The position numbers and the translations under genes were made by a program. A DNA stretch of 27,191 bases, taken from NCBI GenBank assembly GCA_018303225.1, contig JAGVYO010000017.1:2606-29796 (forward strand), written 5' to 3'. The notes under the pieces are model-generated. The model was given only the letters and a program-made list of their open reading frames with translations. It was not told where the DNA came from and searched no databases. Shown here piece after piece: positions 13,458 through 20,130 of the stretch; within the stretch, counting starts at the first letter, position 1; each line of letters opens with the position of its first letter. This DNA is from Candidatus Woesearchaeota archaeon (GTDB lineage: Archaea; Nanobdellota; Nanobdellia; Woesearchaeales; JAGVYO01).

Positions 13458-14531
13458 TCAATCAATCTTCAATAGCTTGCCGTCCAGCTTAATGGCCGGC
13501 TTATTGAATATCTGGTCCAGGTGGATGAAGGCATAGATGTCTCCCCCGAACCAGTAATTGGACCCAATGGCGATATGCGCAGTGCCCTTGGTCTTCTCGT
13601 CCACAATGGTAGCGCCGATCACCGACGCGTTTGGATTCAGGCCAATGCCGAACTCGCTGATCCGGCGGACATTGCCCGGCTGTTTGGCGCGCTCGGCAGC
13701 CCACTCCAGAGTTTCCTGCAGCTCCTTGGCTTCGTCTTTCCCCTCGATGTTCACAATGGAACCGTTCTCGATAAACAGCGTGACCGGATGCTTGATCAGC
13801 CTTGTCCCTCCGATGGTGCGGGAACTGACATCAATGACTACTTTGCCCTCCACTTTCTTTCCGTTGGGAGGCGTATAAACTTCTCCTGCAGGCAGGTTGC
13901 CTCCCTTGCCCGGCAATGCGTAATTGCCGTCCGAGGCTATGGACTCCATCCCATCGATATTGAAATAGAGGTCCGTTCCTGCATCGGTCGTCACATGCAA
14001 TTCCTTGGCCTCATCCAGCTGCTTTTTGATCTCTGCATGCTGGACCTGAAGGGGCTTGTAATTGATGTCAATGGCCCGGAGGATGGCAGAAATCTTGTCG
14101 GTGTCCAGGCGGCCCAGGCTGGGCGCTGAAACAAACCGGTGCTTCTTTGTCTGGCAGAGATGCCGGAAGCTTTTTCCCAGCTTCCCCAGGCTGCCTAACT
14201 TGTCCGAAAGGATGGTGAAGATGACGTTGCCTTCCCGCAGCTCGGCGATCGCATTCTGCACCTCTTCGTCCGCTTCGGTGCCGCGCGCCTTGCTTTCCTG
14301 CAGGATCAGCTTGGTGTTGAGGTTCAATGATTCCGCAGCATAATAATAAGCGCCGGACAATACCGGGGAGACGTACTTTCCCGCTGATCCCGTATCTCCG
14401 ATGATGAGGATCTTCTCATTCTGGATGCCCAGGCAGGGGAGGAAAATGCGCTTCAGCGGCTGTGAGGTCTCTTTGGCCAAATCCACCAGTTTGGTTTCTT
14501 TCAGCCAGTTCAAGGATGCTAATGTGTCCAT
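13458..14531 (-). CDS. Aminopeptidase, M29-like family
   Basis: Predicted metal-dependent aminopeptidase; 357 residues from the ATG at 14531. A TTG two codons upstream also opens the frame, but a TATA-like box (tttttaaatt, 14556-14565) centred about 29 bases before 14531 favours the ATG. Family segments are clear in the C-terminal half: GNLPAGEVYTPP, FGIGLNPNA, and GTAHIAIGSN followed by FGG and a HLD that should supply metal ligands. M29 enzymes release N-terminal residues from peptides with two metal ions; the same fold includes dioxygenase-like NicX enzymes, so the reaction is not certain. Cytoplasmic, no signal. Confidence 0.85.
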   Translation of the reverse strand: MDTLASLNWLKETKLVDLAKETSQPLKRIFLPCLGIQNEKILIIGDTGSAGKYVSPVLSGAYYYAAESLNLNTKLILQESKARGTEADEEVQNAIAELREGNVIFTILSDKLGSLGKLGKSFRHLCQTKKHRFVSAPSLGRLDTDKISAILRAIDINYKPLQVQHAEIKKQLDEAKELHVTTDAGTDLYFNIDGMESIASDGNYALPGKGGNLPAGEVYTPPNGKKVEGKVVIDVSSRTIGGTRLIKHPVTLFIENGSIVNIEGKDEAKELQETLEWAAERAKQPGNVRRISEFGIGLNPNASVIGATIVDEKTKGTAHIAIGSNYWFGGDIYAFIHLDQIFNKPAIKLDGKLLKID

Positions 14532-14632
14532 TTCCAAGACCCTACTCTCTGTTTGTTTTTAAATTTTTGCTAATGCAAAATTATTTTTAGTGAAGGATAA
14601 GGTATATAAACCGGAATCCTTTCCTTTTAGGT

Positions 14633-15298
14633 ATGATCACCTCCATCCTGTTCGATCTGGACAACACCCTGATTGATTTCTGGAAGATGAAGAAGATGAC
14701 CTGCGATGCAGCGGTCTCTTCCATGATCGACGCGGGCCTGAAGGTGGACAAGGAAAAGGCGCTGAAGGAACTCTTTGCGATCTTTGAAAAGCACGGATTC
14801 GAGGATTCTACAGTGTTCCAGAAGTTCCTGATCAAGAAGATAGGCAGGGTGGACTACCGGATCCTGGCGCATGGCGTCGTGGCCTACCGCAAGGTGCGCA
14901 TCGGCTTTCTCGAGCCGTATCCGCATGTGGTCAGCACGCTGCTGGCATTGAAAAAAAAGAAACTGAAGCTGGCCATTGTGACTGACGCGCCAAAACTGAA
15001 AGCATGGATGCGCCTGGCATCGATGAAAATCGGGGATTATTTTGACGCCGTGGTGACCTTTGAAGATACCAAGAAGCTCAAGCCTTCGGCGATGCCGTTT
15101 GAGGCGGCGCTCCGGCAGCTGAAAGCGAATCCCCGCCATTGCCTGATGGTGGGCGACTGGCCCGAACGCGACATAAAGGGCGCCAAGAAGCTGGGCATGA
15201 AGACGTGCTTTGCGCGCTATGGCAATCCAAACGTGCGGAAAAGCGGTGCGGATTATGAAATAAACGACATCCAGGAGCTCCTGAAGATTGTGAAGTAG
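14633..15298 (+). CDS. HAD-superfamily hydrolase (subfamily IA)
   Basis: 221 residues. LFDLDNT contains D8 (nucleophile) and D10 (general acid) of HAD motif I. VTDAPKL is motif II, the Lys in KKLKPS motif III, and VGDWPERDIKGAKKLGMKT motif IV. A helical cap lies between about residues 16 and 90. These are phosphatases for small phosphorylated metabolites or damaged nucleotides; the substrate cannot be named. A TATA-like box (tatataaa, 14602-14610) lies about 27 bases before the ATG, so the mRNA is probably leaderless. A T-run at 15304-15310 after the stop is a likely archaeal terminator. Confidence 0.9.
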   Translation: MITSILFDLDNTLIDFWKMKKMTCDAAVSSMIDAGLKVDKEKALKELFAIFEKHGFEDSTVFQKFLIKKIGRVDYRILAHGVVAYRKVRIGFLEPYPHVVSTLLALKKKKLKLAIVTDAPKLKAWMRLASMKIGDYFDAVVTFEDTKKLKPSAMPFEAALRQLKANPRHCLMVGDWPERDIKGAKKLGMKTCFARYGNPNVRKSGADYEINDIQELLKIVK

Positions 15299-15303
15299 TG
15301 TAC

Positions 15304-15310
15304 TTTTTTT
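15304..15310 (+). terminator. T-run terminator after the HAD gene
   Basis: Seven T residues follow the HAD stop codon within ten bases, the simple archaeal termination pattern. Confidence 0.45.
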
Positions 15311-15417
15311 CTATATGGAAATTTATGGGTCTCCTATTCAGATTTCAAAAGATTTATATACTTCGTTGGTGTGGGTCTGTAGTAATTATTGTTTTTAACG
15401 AGATGAGGTGACTAAAT

Positions 15418-15567
15418 ATGCCAGAAGAGCTTAGCTTTTATGATGTAAAGGGAAAGAAGAAATTTACAGCAAGCCACTATGAAATCGTTACCAGGAAAGG
15501 CCGAAGATTTGCAAAAACAAAGGCCCCGTCCGGTATCGAAGCATGGCGGATCTTAGGAAAAGCGTAA
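15418..15567 (+). CDS. Small basic protein of 49 residues, function unknown
   Basis: The frame runs from the ATG at 15418 to a TAA at 15565-15567. It has a strong own promoter (TATA-like gatttatata, 15351-15360) and a Shine-Dalgarno-like GAGGTG eight bases before the ATG, so it is one of the few genes here with a real 5' leader. The protein is basic: ELSFYDVKGKKKFTAS, HYEIVTRKGRRFAK, then APSGIEAWRILGKA. The look is a small beta barrel or nucleic-acid binder, as in tiny archaeal chromatin or ribosome-associated proteins. That role is a guess. T-runs at 15579-15585 and 15590-15596 follow. Confidence 0.75.
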   Translation: MPEELSFYDVKGKKKFTASHYEIVTRKGRRFAKTKAPSGIEAWRILGKA

Positions 15568-15619
15568 AATCCAGATCCTTTTTTTATAATTTTTTTATAA
15601 ATTATAATGATTAAATTAA

Positions 15620-15775
15620 TATGCAGCAAGGGCATTTCCGTTCTTTGGGGGTGTGGACCCGTACACCCATTAACAACAGAAATAATGTCTATTATAACCT
15701 AATGGATAAAAATTCTGTTGATTGCTTCGGCAAGTTGGGCATATAGGAAAGCACTCCTACTCTCCTCGTTTTTTC
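15620..15775 (+). ncRNA. Candidate structured non-coding RNA
   Basis: The region has no open frame but shows a TATA-like box (tttataaat, 15594-15602), three successive hairpins and a final T-run (15769-15774). Hairpins: GGGTGT/ACACCC at 15649-15668; CAACAGAA (15674-15681) with TTCTGTTG (15713-15720); and TTGC-TTCG-GCAA at 15722-15733, a UUCG-type tetraloop. I could not match it to SRP RNA, RNase P RNA, or a box C/D or H/ACA guide. Strand and ends are inferred from the box and the T-run. Confidence 0.4.
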
Positions 15776-15846
15776 TTCTTATACCCGATTTTGTCAATAA
15801 CAAAGCTTATATATTTCATTGCCCGTGAACAGCCCTGGTGGTCGCT

Positions 15847-15993
15847 ATGTGGAACAAATGCGAATCCTGCGGGAAGCAGATTGAGCGGGCAGAAGACTGC
15901 AGACTGACCACAAACGATGGGGTGGTAGTCCACACGTACTGCCTGACGTGTTATTTCAAAAAGAAAGAAGCTTCCCAGATGCTCAAACACTGA
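15847..15993 (+). CDS. Small zinc-ribbon-like protein of 48 residues
   Basis: The frame from the ATG at 15847 to a TGA at 15991-15993 encodes MWNKCESCGK, then a middle section with C18, then YCLTCYFKKKEAS. C5-x2-C8 and C32-x2-C35 form a likely four-cysteine zinc site. A TATA-like box (cttatatat, 15806-15814) lies about 36 bases upstream. The next frame begins immediately at the GTG after the stop, so the two genes form one unit. Role unknown; such tiny zinc ribbons usually act in protein or nucleic-acid contacts. Confidence 0.75.
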   Translation: MWNKCESCGKQIERAEDCRLTTNDGVVVHTYCLTCYFKKKEASQMLKH

Positions 15994-16530
15994 GTGCAGG
16001 GGTGGTGCAGAATCCGCTGGGTCATGCTATGTGTTTTTATCCTCTTCCTGGACGCATGCCGTTCTTCTGTAGGAGACAGCCATAAGGAGGTGGCCGATAT
16101 GAGAGTGAGCAGCGCTGCATTTCAAGAAGGCGGAGCTATTCCGGAAGAGTTTACCTGCGATGGTGCGGATGTATCGCCGCCCTTGCGCATCGAGAATGCC
16201 CCTACCGGAACAAAGAGCCTTGCATTAACCGTAGAGGATCCGGATGCCCCTTCCGGGACGTTCGTCCATTGGGTGGTATGGAACCTGTCTTCTGGAACGA
16301 GGGACCTTCCGAAAGGACAGGCAGGAGGCGTAGCGGGCCGAAATGACTTTGGAAGGAAAGGGTATGGTGGGCCATGTCCTCCTTCTGGACAGCACCGCTA
16401 TTTCTTCAAAGCGTATGCTGTAGACACGATGCTGGCATTGTCTTCTGACTCCGGCAAAAAAGAGCTGGAGAAGGCGTTAAAAGGCCATATTCTGGCCGAA
16501 GCCCGTCTTATGGGCATCTATCAGCGCTAG
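15994..16530 (+). CDS. PEBP/YbhB-family protein, probable lipoprotein
   Basis: The core from about residue 36 is a complete phosphatidylethanolamine-binding protein domain: IPEEFTCDGADVSPPL, TVEDPDAPSG with the conserved DPDAP ligand loop, HWVVWNL, and GPCPPSGQHRYFF. Bacterial and archaeal members bind small ligands or anions; function is poorly known. The start is uncertain. The GTG at 15994 or ATG at 16024 gives a lipoprotein signal (hydrophobic segment then LDAC). The ATG at 16099 has a near-perfect AAGGAGG eight bases upstream and would make a cytoplasmic 144-residue form. The lipobox favours the longer form; both may be made. Confidence 0.88.
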   Translation: MQGWCRIRWVMLCVFILFLDACRSSVGDSHKEVADMRVSSAAFQEGGAIPEEFTCDGADVSPPLRIENAPTGTKSLALTVEDPDAPSGTFVHWVVWNLSSGTRDLPKGQAGGVAGRNDFGRKGYGGPCPPSGQHRYFFKAYAVDTMLALSSDSGKKELEKALKGHILAEARLMGIYQR

Positions 16531-16694
16531 GCTCCCACTAATTTTCAATATAGAAACGAAAGGTTTAAATAGTAGTACTTTCAGAGATAGTATAGATTGG
16601 GGTGGCTAGATTAAGTGTTTTAACGAACGCTGAAATAGTCCTTTGTATGCAGAAAAGGGGTGCTTGGAAAAACGAGAGGAGAGAATAACCTACT

Positions 16695-17219
16695 ATGGCA
16701 AAGAAAAAGAAAACATTTACCCTGACCAACAGCAAGATCCAGGAAATCATCGAGCGGATTGCGGGCCCGGATGCGGTCAAGATCGTGAAGTATCTGGACA
16801 ACAAGAAGAATATTTCTGAATTCGTGGTGGCTGAAAAGACCAAGCTGGACATGCAGACCACCCGGCATATCCTGTACAGGCTGAACAATTTCAATATTGC
16901 CACGTACATACGGAAGAAGGACCGGCAGAAAGGATGGTATATCAGCTATTGGACCTTCAACCGGAGGCGCGTGAAGGACCTTATCCTGAAGCTGCAGAAA
17001 GAGCACCTAGAGAAGCTGCACGACCAGCTGCGCAAGGAAGAAGCGAACAAAAACAACTTCTTCATCTGCTCCCGGGCGTGCTCGCGGCTGGACTTTGACC
17101 AGGCCATCGAGTTTGAGTTCAAGTGCCCTGAATGCGGGTCACTGATGCACCAGCAGGAGAACGAGCGGACCATCGAGAACATCAAGGAGAAGATCAAAGC
17201 GATTGTGGTCTCTTCTTAA
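16695..17219 (+). CDS. tfe: Transcription initiation factor E, alpha subunit
   Basis: Archaeal TFE helps RNA polymerase open promoter DNA and stabilises the initiation complex. 174 residues. The N-terminal winged helix covers about 1-100, and a zinc ribbon uses C125, C129, C144 and C147 (ICSRAC and FKCPECGS). A helical, charged linker lies between and the C-terminus is a short helix. A TATA-like box (gtttaaatag, 16563-16572) is about 125 bases upstream, implying a leader near 95 bases, unusually long here; it may hold regulation. A GAGAG motif lies about 12 bases before the ATG. The stop overlaps the convergent small membrane-protein gene. Confidence 0.95.
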   Translation: MAKKKKTFTLTNSKIQEIIERIAGPDAVKIVKYLDNKKNISEFVVAEKTKLDMQTTRHILYRLNNFNIATYIRKKDRQKGWYISYWTFNRRRVKDLILKLQKEHLEKLHDQLRKEEANKNNFFICSRACSRLDFDQAIEFEFKCPECGSLMHQQENERTIENIKEKIKAIVVSS

Positions 17220-17389
17220 TTTTTCTTTTTTATTCTTGGGATTACTTGGTAGGCCATGAATGCGATAACCGCTATCCCTACCCAGAATGTGATTGCTTCG
17301 ATTTTCCCGAGGGCCAGCAGGATGCCCAGCACGATCAGAATGGTGATTAAAGCCAGCGAAACCGCTTTTACGGCCTTTTCTCCTACCAT
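17216..17389 (-). CDS. Small two-helix membrane protein, 57 residues
   Basis: ATG at 17389, TAA at 17216-17218. Two hydrophobic segments (about residues 9-28 and 32-50) are separated by GKIEA, with a basic tail RIKKKN, so it should be a membrane hairpin with its end in the cytoplasm. It overlaps the 3' end of tfe by four bases (convergent) and its start overlaps the end of the small ORF at 17383-17517 by seven bases, so the two are translationally coupled. Function unknown. Confidence 0.65.
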   Translation of the reverse strand: MVGEKAVKAVSLALITILIVLGILLALGKIEAITFWVGIAVIAFMAYQVIPRIKKKN

Positions 17390-17517
17390 CGGCGCTTGAT
17401 GGCACGCTTCTTTATCCGGACAAACAGCATGCCGTCTCTTCGCTCGACCTGCTTATGGATATAGAAATCCTTAGAGAAGGTAATAGTATCAATTGTAGCT
17501 GCCTCTTGCCTATTCAA
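17383..17517 (-). CDS. Small basic protein upstream of the membrane hairpin gene
   Basis: A frame of 44 residues starting at the TTG at 17517, preceded by a GGGGTGG ribosome-binding-like motif; a GTG at 17529 is an alternative. The sequence reads like a real protein: NRQEAATIDTITFSKDFYI, then a strongly basic end RIKKRAIKRRW. It ends inside the next gene. A TATA-like box (tttataaat on the minus strand, near 17563-17571) and the palindrome at 17542-17560 lie just upstream. Function unknown; the start codon is uncertain. Confidence 0.5.
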   Translation of the reverse strand: MNRQEAATIDTITFSKDFYIHKQVERRDGMLFVRIKKRAIKRRW

Positions 17518-17541
17518 AATGTAAACCACCCCCCACTGAAT

Positions 17542-17560
17542 AGGATTTAGTGAAAATCCT
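17542..17560. promoter_or_regulatory. Palindrome between TATA box and start of the 17383-17517 ORF
   Basis: AGGATTT (17542-17548) and AAATCCT (17554-17560) are perfect inverted arms with a 5-base spacer. On the minus strand it lies directly between the TATA-like box and the expected transcription start, where a repressor would block initiation. Confidence 0.45.
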
Positions 17561-17694
17561 GATTTATAAATTTTTGTCTTTCTGGTTTAGCTATTCGTAT
17601 ACTGGTCTCTCGTTGTCTAATAACCGGTTGAGATGATTTAAAAGGGGGTGGAAAAAAGAAAGGTTTTATTAATTGCCTGAACTGAAAAAGAGGG

Positions 17695-17961
17695 ATGGCG
17701 CTTGTGATTTGGGAGATCATCGGATGGATCGCGGTTGCCTTGACAGCATCGCAGTTTTATCCGCAGCTTATAAGGGCATTCCGGACAAAAAAGGTGAGGG
17801 ACATCTCATTGTTAAGCTTTGTGATGGTGACCATCAGCGCCACCTGCTGGCTCATCTACGGGTACTATAAAGCAGATATGGCCATCATCACGGCGAACGT
17901 GCTGGTGCTGATTGCAGCGATTATCATCCTGGTATTGAAGATCAGGTACAGGAAGCGATAA
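17695..17961 (+). CDS. SemiSWEET-type (PQ-loop) sugar transporter
   Basis: 88 residues with three membrane helices, one half of a SWEET transporter; SemiSWEETs form dimers that pass sugars down a gradient. The PQ-loop signature is at FYPQLIRAFRTKKVRDIS in the first helix and following loop; WLIYGYYKADMAIITANV forms the substrate-facing second and third helices. An AT-rich box (tttattaa, 17665-17672) about 27 bases before the ATG supports this start. Convergent with the DUF475 gene, 19 bases apart. Confidence 0.88.
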   Translation: MALVIWEIIGWIAVALTASQFYPQLIRAFRTKKVRDISLLSFVMVTISATCWLIYGYYKADMAIITANVLVLIAAIIILVLKIRYRKR

Positions 17962-17980
17962 AGCCTTCTTAACGAAAGCC

Positions 17981-18925
17981 TCATGCCTTTATTTCATGAT
18001 CTGCTGCAGGGCTTTTGAGATCCCTTGCTGACTTCCAGAAGAAATATCCGATGATCAGAAAAGTCAATACGGGAGATGTCCATTCCGGAATATCAAATCC
18101 GAAACTATGGAGCAGCATCACCATCCCTAAGAAAAGGATGGAGTACATGGCCCCGTTCTTTATGTACTTATATCTTTTGACACGCTCGATATTGCTGACC
18201 GTCAGCTGCCGTACCACCACGGCGCCTATTCCGTTGCCTATCAGTATGACGGGAATGGAAAACGTAAAGGCAAAAGCCCCCAGTATGCCGTCGATCGAGA
18301 ACGTTGCATCAATGACCTCCAGGTAGAATATCTTGCTGAGGTCGCTCATGCCGGAGCTTCCTTCCAGCATTCGCTTCTCGGCCTGTTCGGCATTCTCCTT
18401 GAAGCCATGGGTTATGAAGAAGGCTGTCGAACCGACCACGGCGCCGAATGCCATGAGGGGATTTTTCTTGATGGCCAGCCAGACAATGCCCGCCAGCAGG
18501 ACACTGACCACTGCAAAAAACCAGACCCCCTTTCTTTGGACGTATTCTTCTCCGATCAGCCCGTAGTGCTTGGGCTCGAGAAACAGCCAGTGGAAGAACA
18601 GGAAAACGAGGAAGGTGCCTCCGCCGATAAGAAGGATCGGCGCAGATTCCTTGATCACTTCTGCCACTTTCGGATCCGAGCTGAATGAGGCGGTAAACGC
18701 CCCGACGGGCCCTAAGCCCGGGTTGCTGGCCCATATGATCAGCCAGGGCAACAGGCCCCTTATCAGAAACACCGCAATCAGGATGCCCCATATCAGGAAC
18801 CATCTCCTGGCTTTTTTCGACATGGTACCGAGGACTTCGGCATTGATGATGGCATTATCGACACTGATGATTATCTCAAACAATGCCAGTCCGACAACAG
18901 TCAATGCCAGTGAAAACCAATCCAT
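17981..18925 (-). CDS. DUF475 / TerC-like integral membrane protein
   Basis: 314 residues, about eight or nine membrane helices. EIIISVDNAIINAEVL in helix 1 and EVIDATFSIDGILGAFAFT in a later helix are the twin Asp-rich signatures of the TerC/DUF475 group, in which acidic residues within the membrane suggest metal-ion transport or binding; related proteins are linked to tellurite resistance and manganese export. The exact substrate is unknown. Charged loops lie around residues 195-210. The start ATG is at 18925. Apparently monocistronic. Confidence 0.88.
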   Translation of the reverse strand: MDWFSLALTVVGLALFEIIISVDNAIINAEVLGTMSKKARRWFLIWGILIAVFLIRGLLPWLIIWASNPGLGPVGAFTASFSSDPKVAEVIKESAPILLIGGGTFLVFLFFHWLFLEPKHYGLIGEEYVQRKGVWFFAVVSVLLAGIVWLAIKKNPLMAFGAVVGSTAFFITHGFKENAEQAEKRMLEGSSGMSDLSKIFYLEVIDATFSIDGILGAFAFTFSIPVILIGNGIGAVVVRQLTVSNIERVKRYKYIKNGAMYSILFLGMVMLLHSFGFDIPEWTSPVLTFLIIGYFFWKSARDLKSPAADHEIKA

Positions 18926-19036
18926 GCGCCAGAGGGCGCAATCCGAGGATTATAAATGTTATGGCGGCATAACCTCATGTTTATTCACAGAAGTAAATGC
19001 GGCACGTACACAAGGGTAGCGCTGTTCTAAACCGTA

Positions 19037-19062
19037 GGCGTTTTCTTTATAAAGAAAATGCC
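19037..19062. repeat. 26-bp near-perfect palindrome
   Basis: ttttctttataaagaaaa (19041-19058) is a perfect 18-bp palindrome, extended by GGC/GCC with one mismatch on each side. It lies between the end of the minus-strand gene at 19081 and the upstream region of the DUF475 gene, at the edge of an AT-rich island. Could be a binding site or transcript end. Confidence 0.5.
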
Positions 19063-19080
19063 ATTCTTAATTGGTAGTAT

Positions 19081-19464
19081 TTACCTAAGGGGTAATGAAT
19101 TCACTAAAGCTAGCTTAAAGTCGCTAGGTAATCCAACTTTATCAGAATAACATGTCATTTGAAATTTAACAAAATTATAATCTTGTTCTAAATCCCTTAA
19201 AATTTGCCTATAAGCATAAGCTTCTTCAAAACTGTCAAAAAGAAAGTTATAATTACGTTCTCCCAGTTCTTTATTAAGTTCGTTAAATCCTTCCTCACCT
19301 ACACCGTACTCATTAATAATAATTTCTTTATTTAATGTTATTGCATATGTACAGTTTACTATTTCTTTTTCAACAAAAGTTGTATATAAAAGAATTGAAC
19401 TAATAAAAACAATAATGGTTACAATTAGGGGTTTATTTAAAAAGTCCCAAATGTTTTTTAACAT
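19081..19464 (-). CDS. Membrane-anchored protein, function unknown
   Basis: The frame extends to 19494, but a TATA-like box near 19503-19512 would start transcription around 19480, inside the first codons. The ATG at 19464 has an AAGGATG motif six bases upstream and is preferred, giving 127 residues (MLKNIWDFLN). One membrane helix follows (VTIIVFISSILLYTTF), then an extracytoplasmic domain of about 95 residues with C-x-Y near its start and a late MTCYSD, so one disulfide is possible. Family not recognised. AT-rich compared with its neighbours downstream. Confidence 0.6.
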   Translation of the reverse strand: MLKNIWDFLNKPLIVTIIVFISSILLYTTFVEKEIVNCTYAITLNKEIIINEYGVGEEGFNELNKELGERNYNFLFDSFEEAYAYRQILRDLEQDYNFVKFQMTCYSDKVGLPSDFKLALVNSLPLR

Positions 19465-19528
19465 AACAACCATCCTTGATAAGCTATTCTGCATTAAGTC
19501 CTATAAAAGCTTTGCTTAAGAAGTAAAA

Positions 19529-19641
19529 TGCGGGGCGCAGGATTCGAACCTGCGTAGGCACTAAGCCATCAGGTCTCTTCATGCGAAGCAAGAACTCCGC
19601 TTGCCTAAGCCTGACCCGTTTGGCCACTCCGGCAACCCCGC
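19529..19641 (-). tRNA. tRNA-Leu(UAG) with a 29-nt intron
   Basis: Read on the minus strand: acceptor GCGGGGT pairs with GCCCCGC, discriminator A. A long variable arm (about TGGCTTAGTGCCTAC) marks a class II tRNA. The anticodon stem is TCAGG/CCTGA and the T arm GCAGG-TTCGAAT-CCTGC. Removing 19575-19603 leaves the loop CTTAGG+A with anticodon UAG, position 37/38 again. GCAAG and CTTGC pair within the intron region, and GAAG with the AGA bulge gives a plausible splicing motif. Mature length is 84. A TATA-like box at 19666-19676 lies about 29 bases upstream. Confidence 0.93.
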
Positions 19642-19688
19642 GCAAAGGGGGTAAAAAGAGAATCTGTTTAAAAAAGTGGCGATTTTAT

Positions 19689-19988
19689 TTATCTTTTTTG
19701 TGGAATATGTCTGCCAGTATACCAGTTAGGAACTTTATCAAATCGTTGCTGATTGCCAATATAAAAATGTTGGTCAGTATAATTATAAACAGCTCTGACG
19801 TTCCTGATTGGGACTACTTTATGCGGATCTCCTGAAGCTAATTTAATAGAATCTACATCACCGCAAACCGCGACAGAATCTCCAATATCCATACCATAAA
19901 TACTGAGTGGATCAAGAACAACACCAATTTTGAATGTTATACCGCCCTGGCCCACGAATATACCTGGAATTAACAGGAATTTCCCCAT
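19689..19988 (-). CDS. Possible C-terminal part of a frameshifted lipoprotein
   Basis: 99 residues in this frame from an ATG at 19988. The start is not typical of a gene: the ATG is internal to the overlapping ORF at 19912-20130, which carries the signal peptide, and there is no promoter or ribosome-binding motif. The protein reads well from GGITFKIGVVLDPLS onward, with a GDSVAVCGDVDS strand region, which suggests a beta-rich domain. Joining the two frames near 19930-19970 would give one protein of about 145 residues. Not a recognised family. Confidence 0.5.
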   Translation of the reverse strand: MGKFLLIPGIFVGQGGITFKIGVVLDPLSIYGMDIGDSVAVCGDVDSIKLASGDPHKVVPIRNVRAVYNYTDQHFYIGNQQRFDKVPNWYTGRHIPQKR

Positions 19989-20130
19989 TCACAACCCCTC
20001 TTAGCTTGATTTGAACATCGGGGTTTGCGTTTCCTCCGCAACCAAGTGCACCACTAAGTGACGTTACGATTAATCCCAAGACTATAGCTTTACCAACTTC
20101 ACTTTTATATTTTTGTATGCCTTCTCCCAA
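19912..20130 (-). CDS. Lipoprotein N-terminus, out of frame with the following ORF
   Basis: A 72-residue frame starting at a TTG (20130) inside the end of the upstream gene. KAIVLGLIVTSLSGALGC is a good lipoprotein signal with the lipobox ahead of Cys31. The mature part (GGNANPDVQIKLRGVVNGEIPV) runs on for about 20 residues and then becomes implausible (NIQNWCCS, stop). The neighbouring frame from 19988 continues sensibly, so a frameshift, real or a sequence error, is likely. The start codon is uncertain; coupling to the upstream gene is implied by the 49-base overlap. Confidence 0.5.
   Translation of the reverse strand: MGEGIQKYKSEVGKAIVLGLIVTSLSGALGCGGNANPDVQIKLRGVVNGEIPVNSRYIRGPGRYNIQNWCCS

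Noticed and set aside
13521..14129. 202-residue plus-strand frame
   Set aside because: Antisense shadow of the M29-like aminopeptidase, with no promoter or motif support.
17139..17405. 88-residue minus-strand frame across the end of tfe
   Set aside because: Its sequence is low-quality and overlaps tfe deeply; the small frames at 17216-17389 and 17383-17517 fit better.
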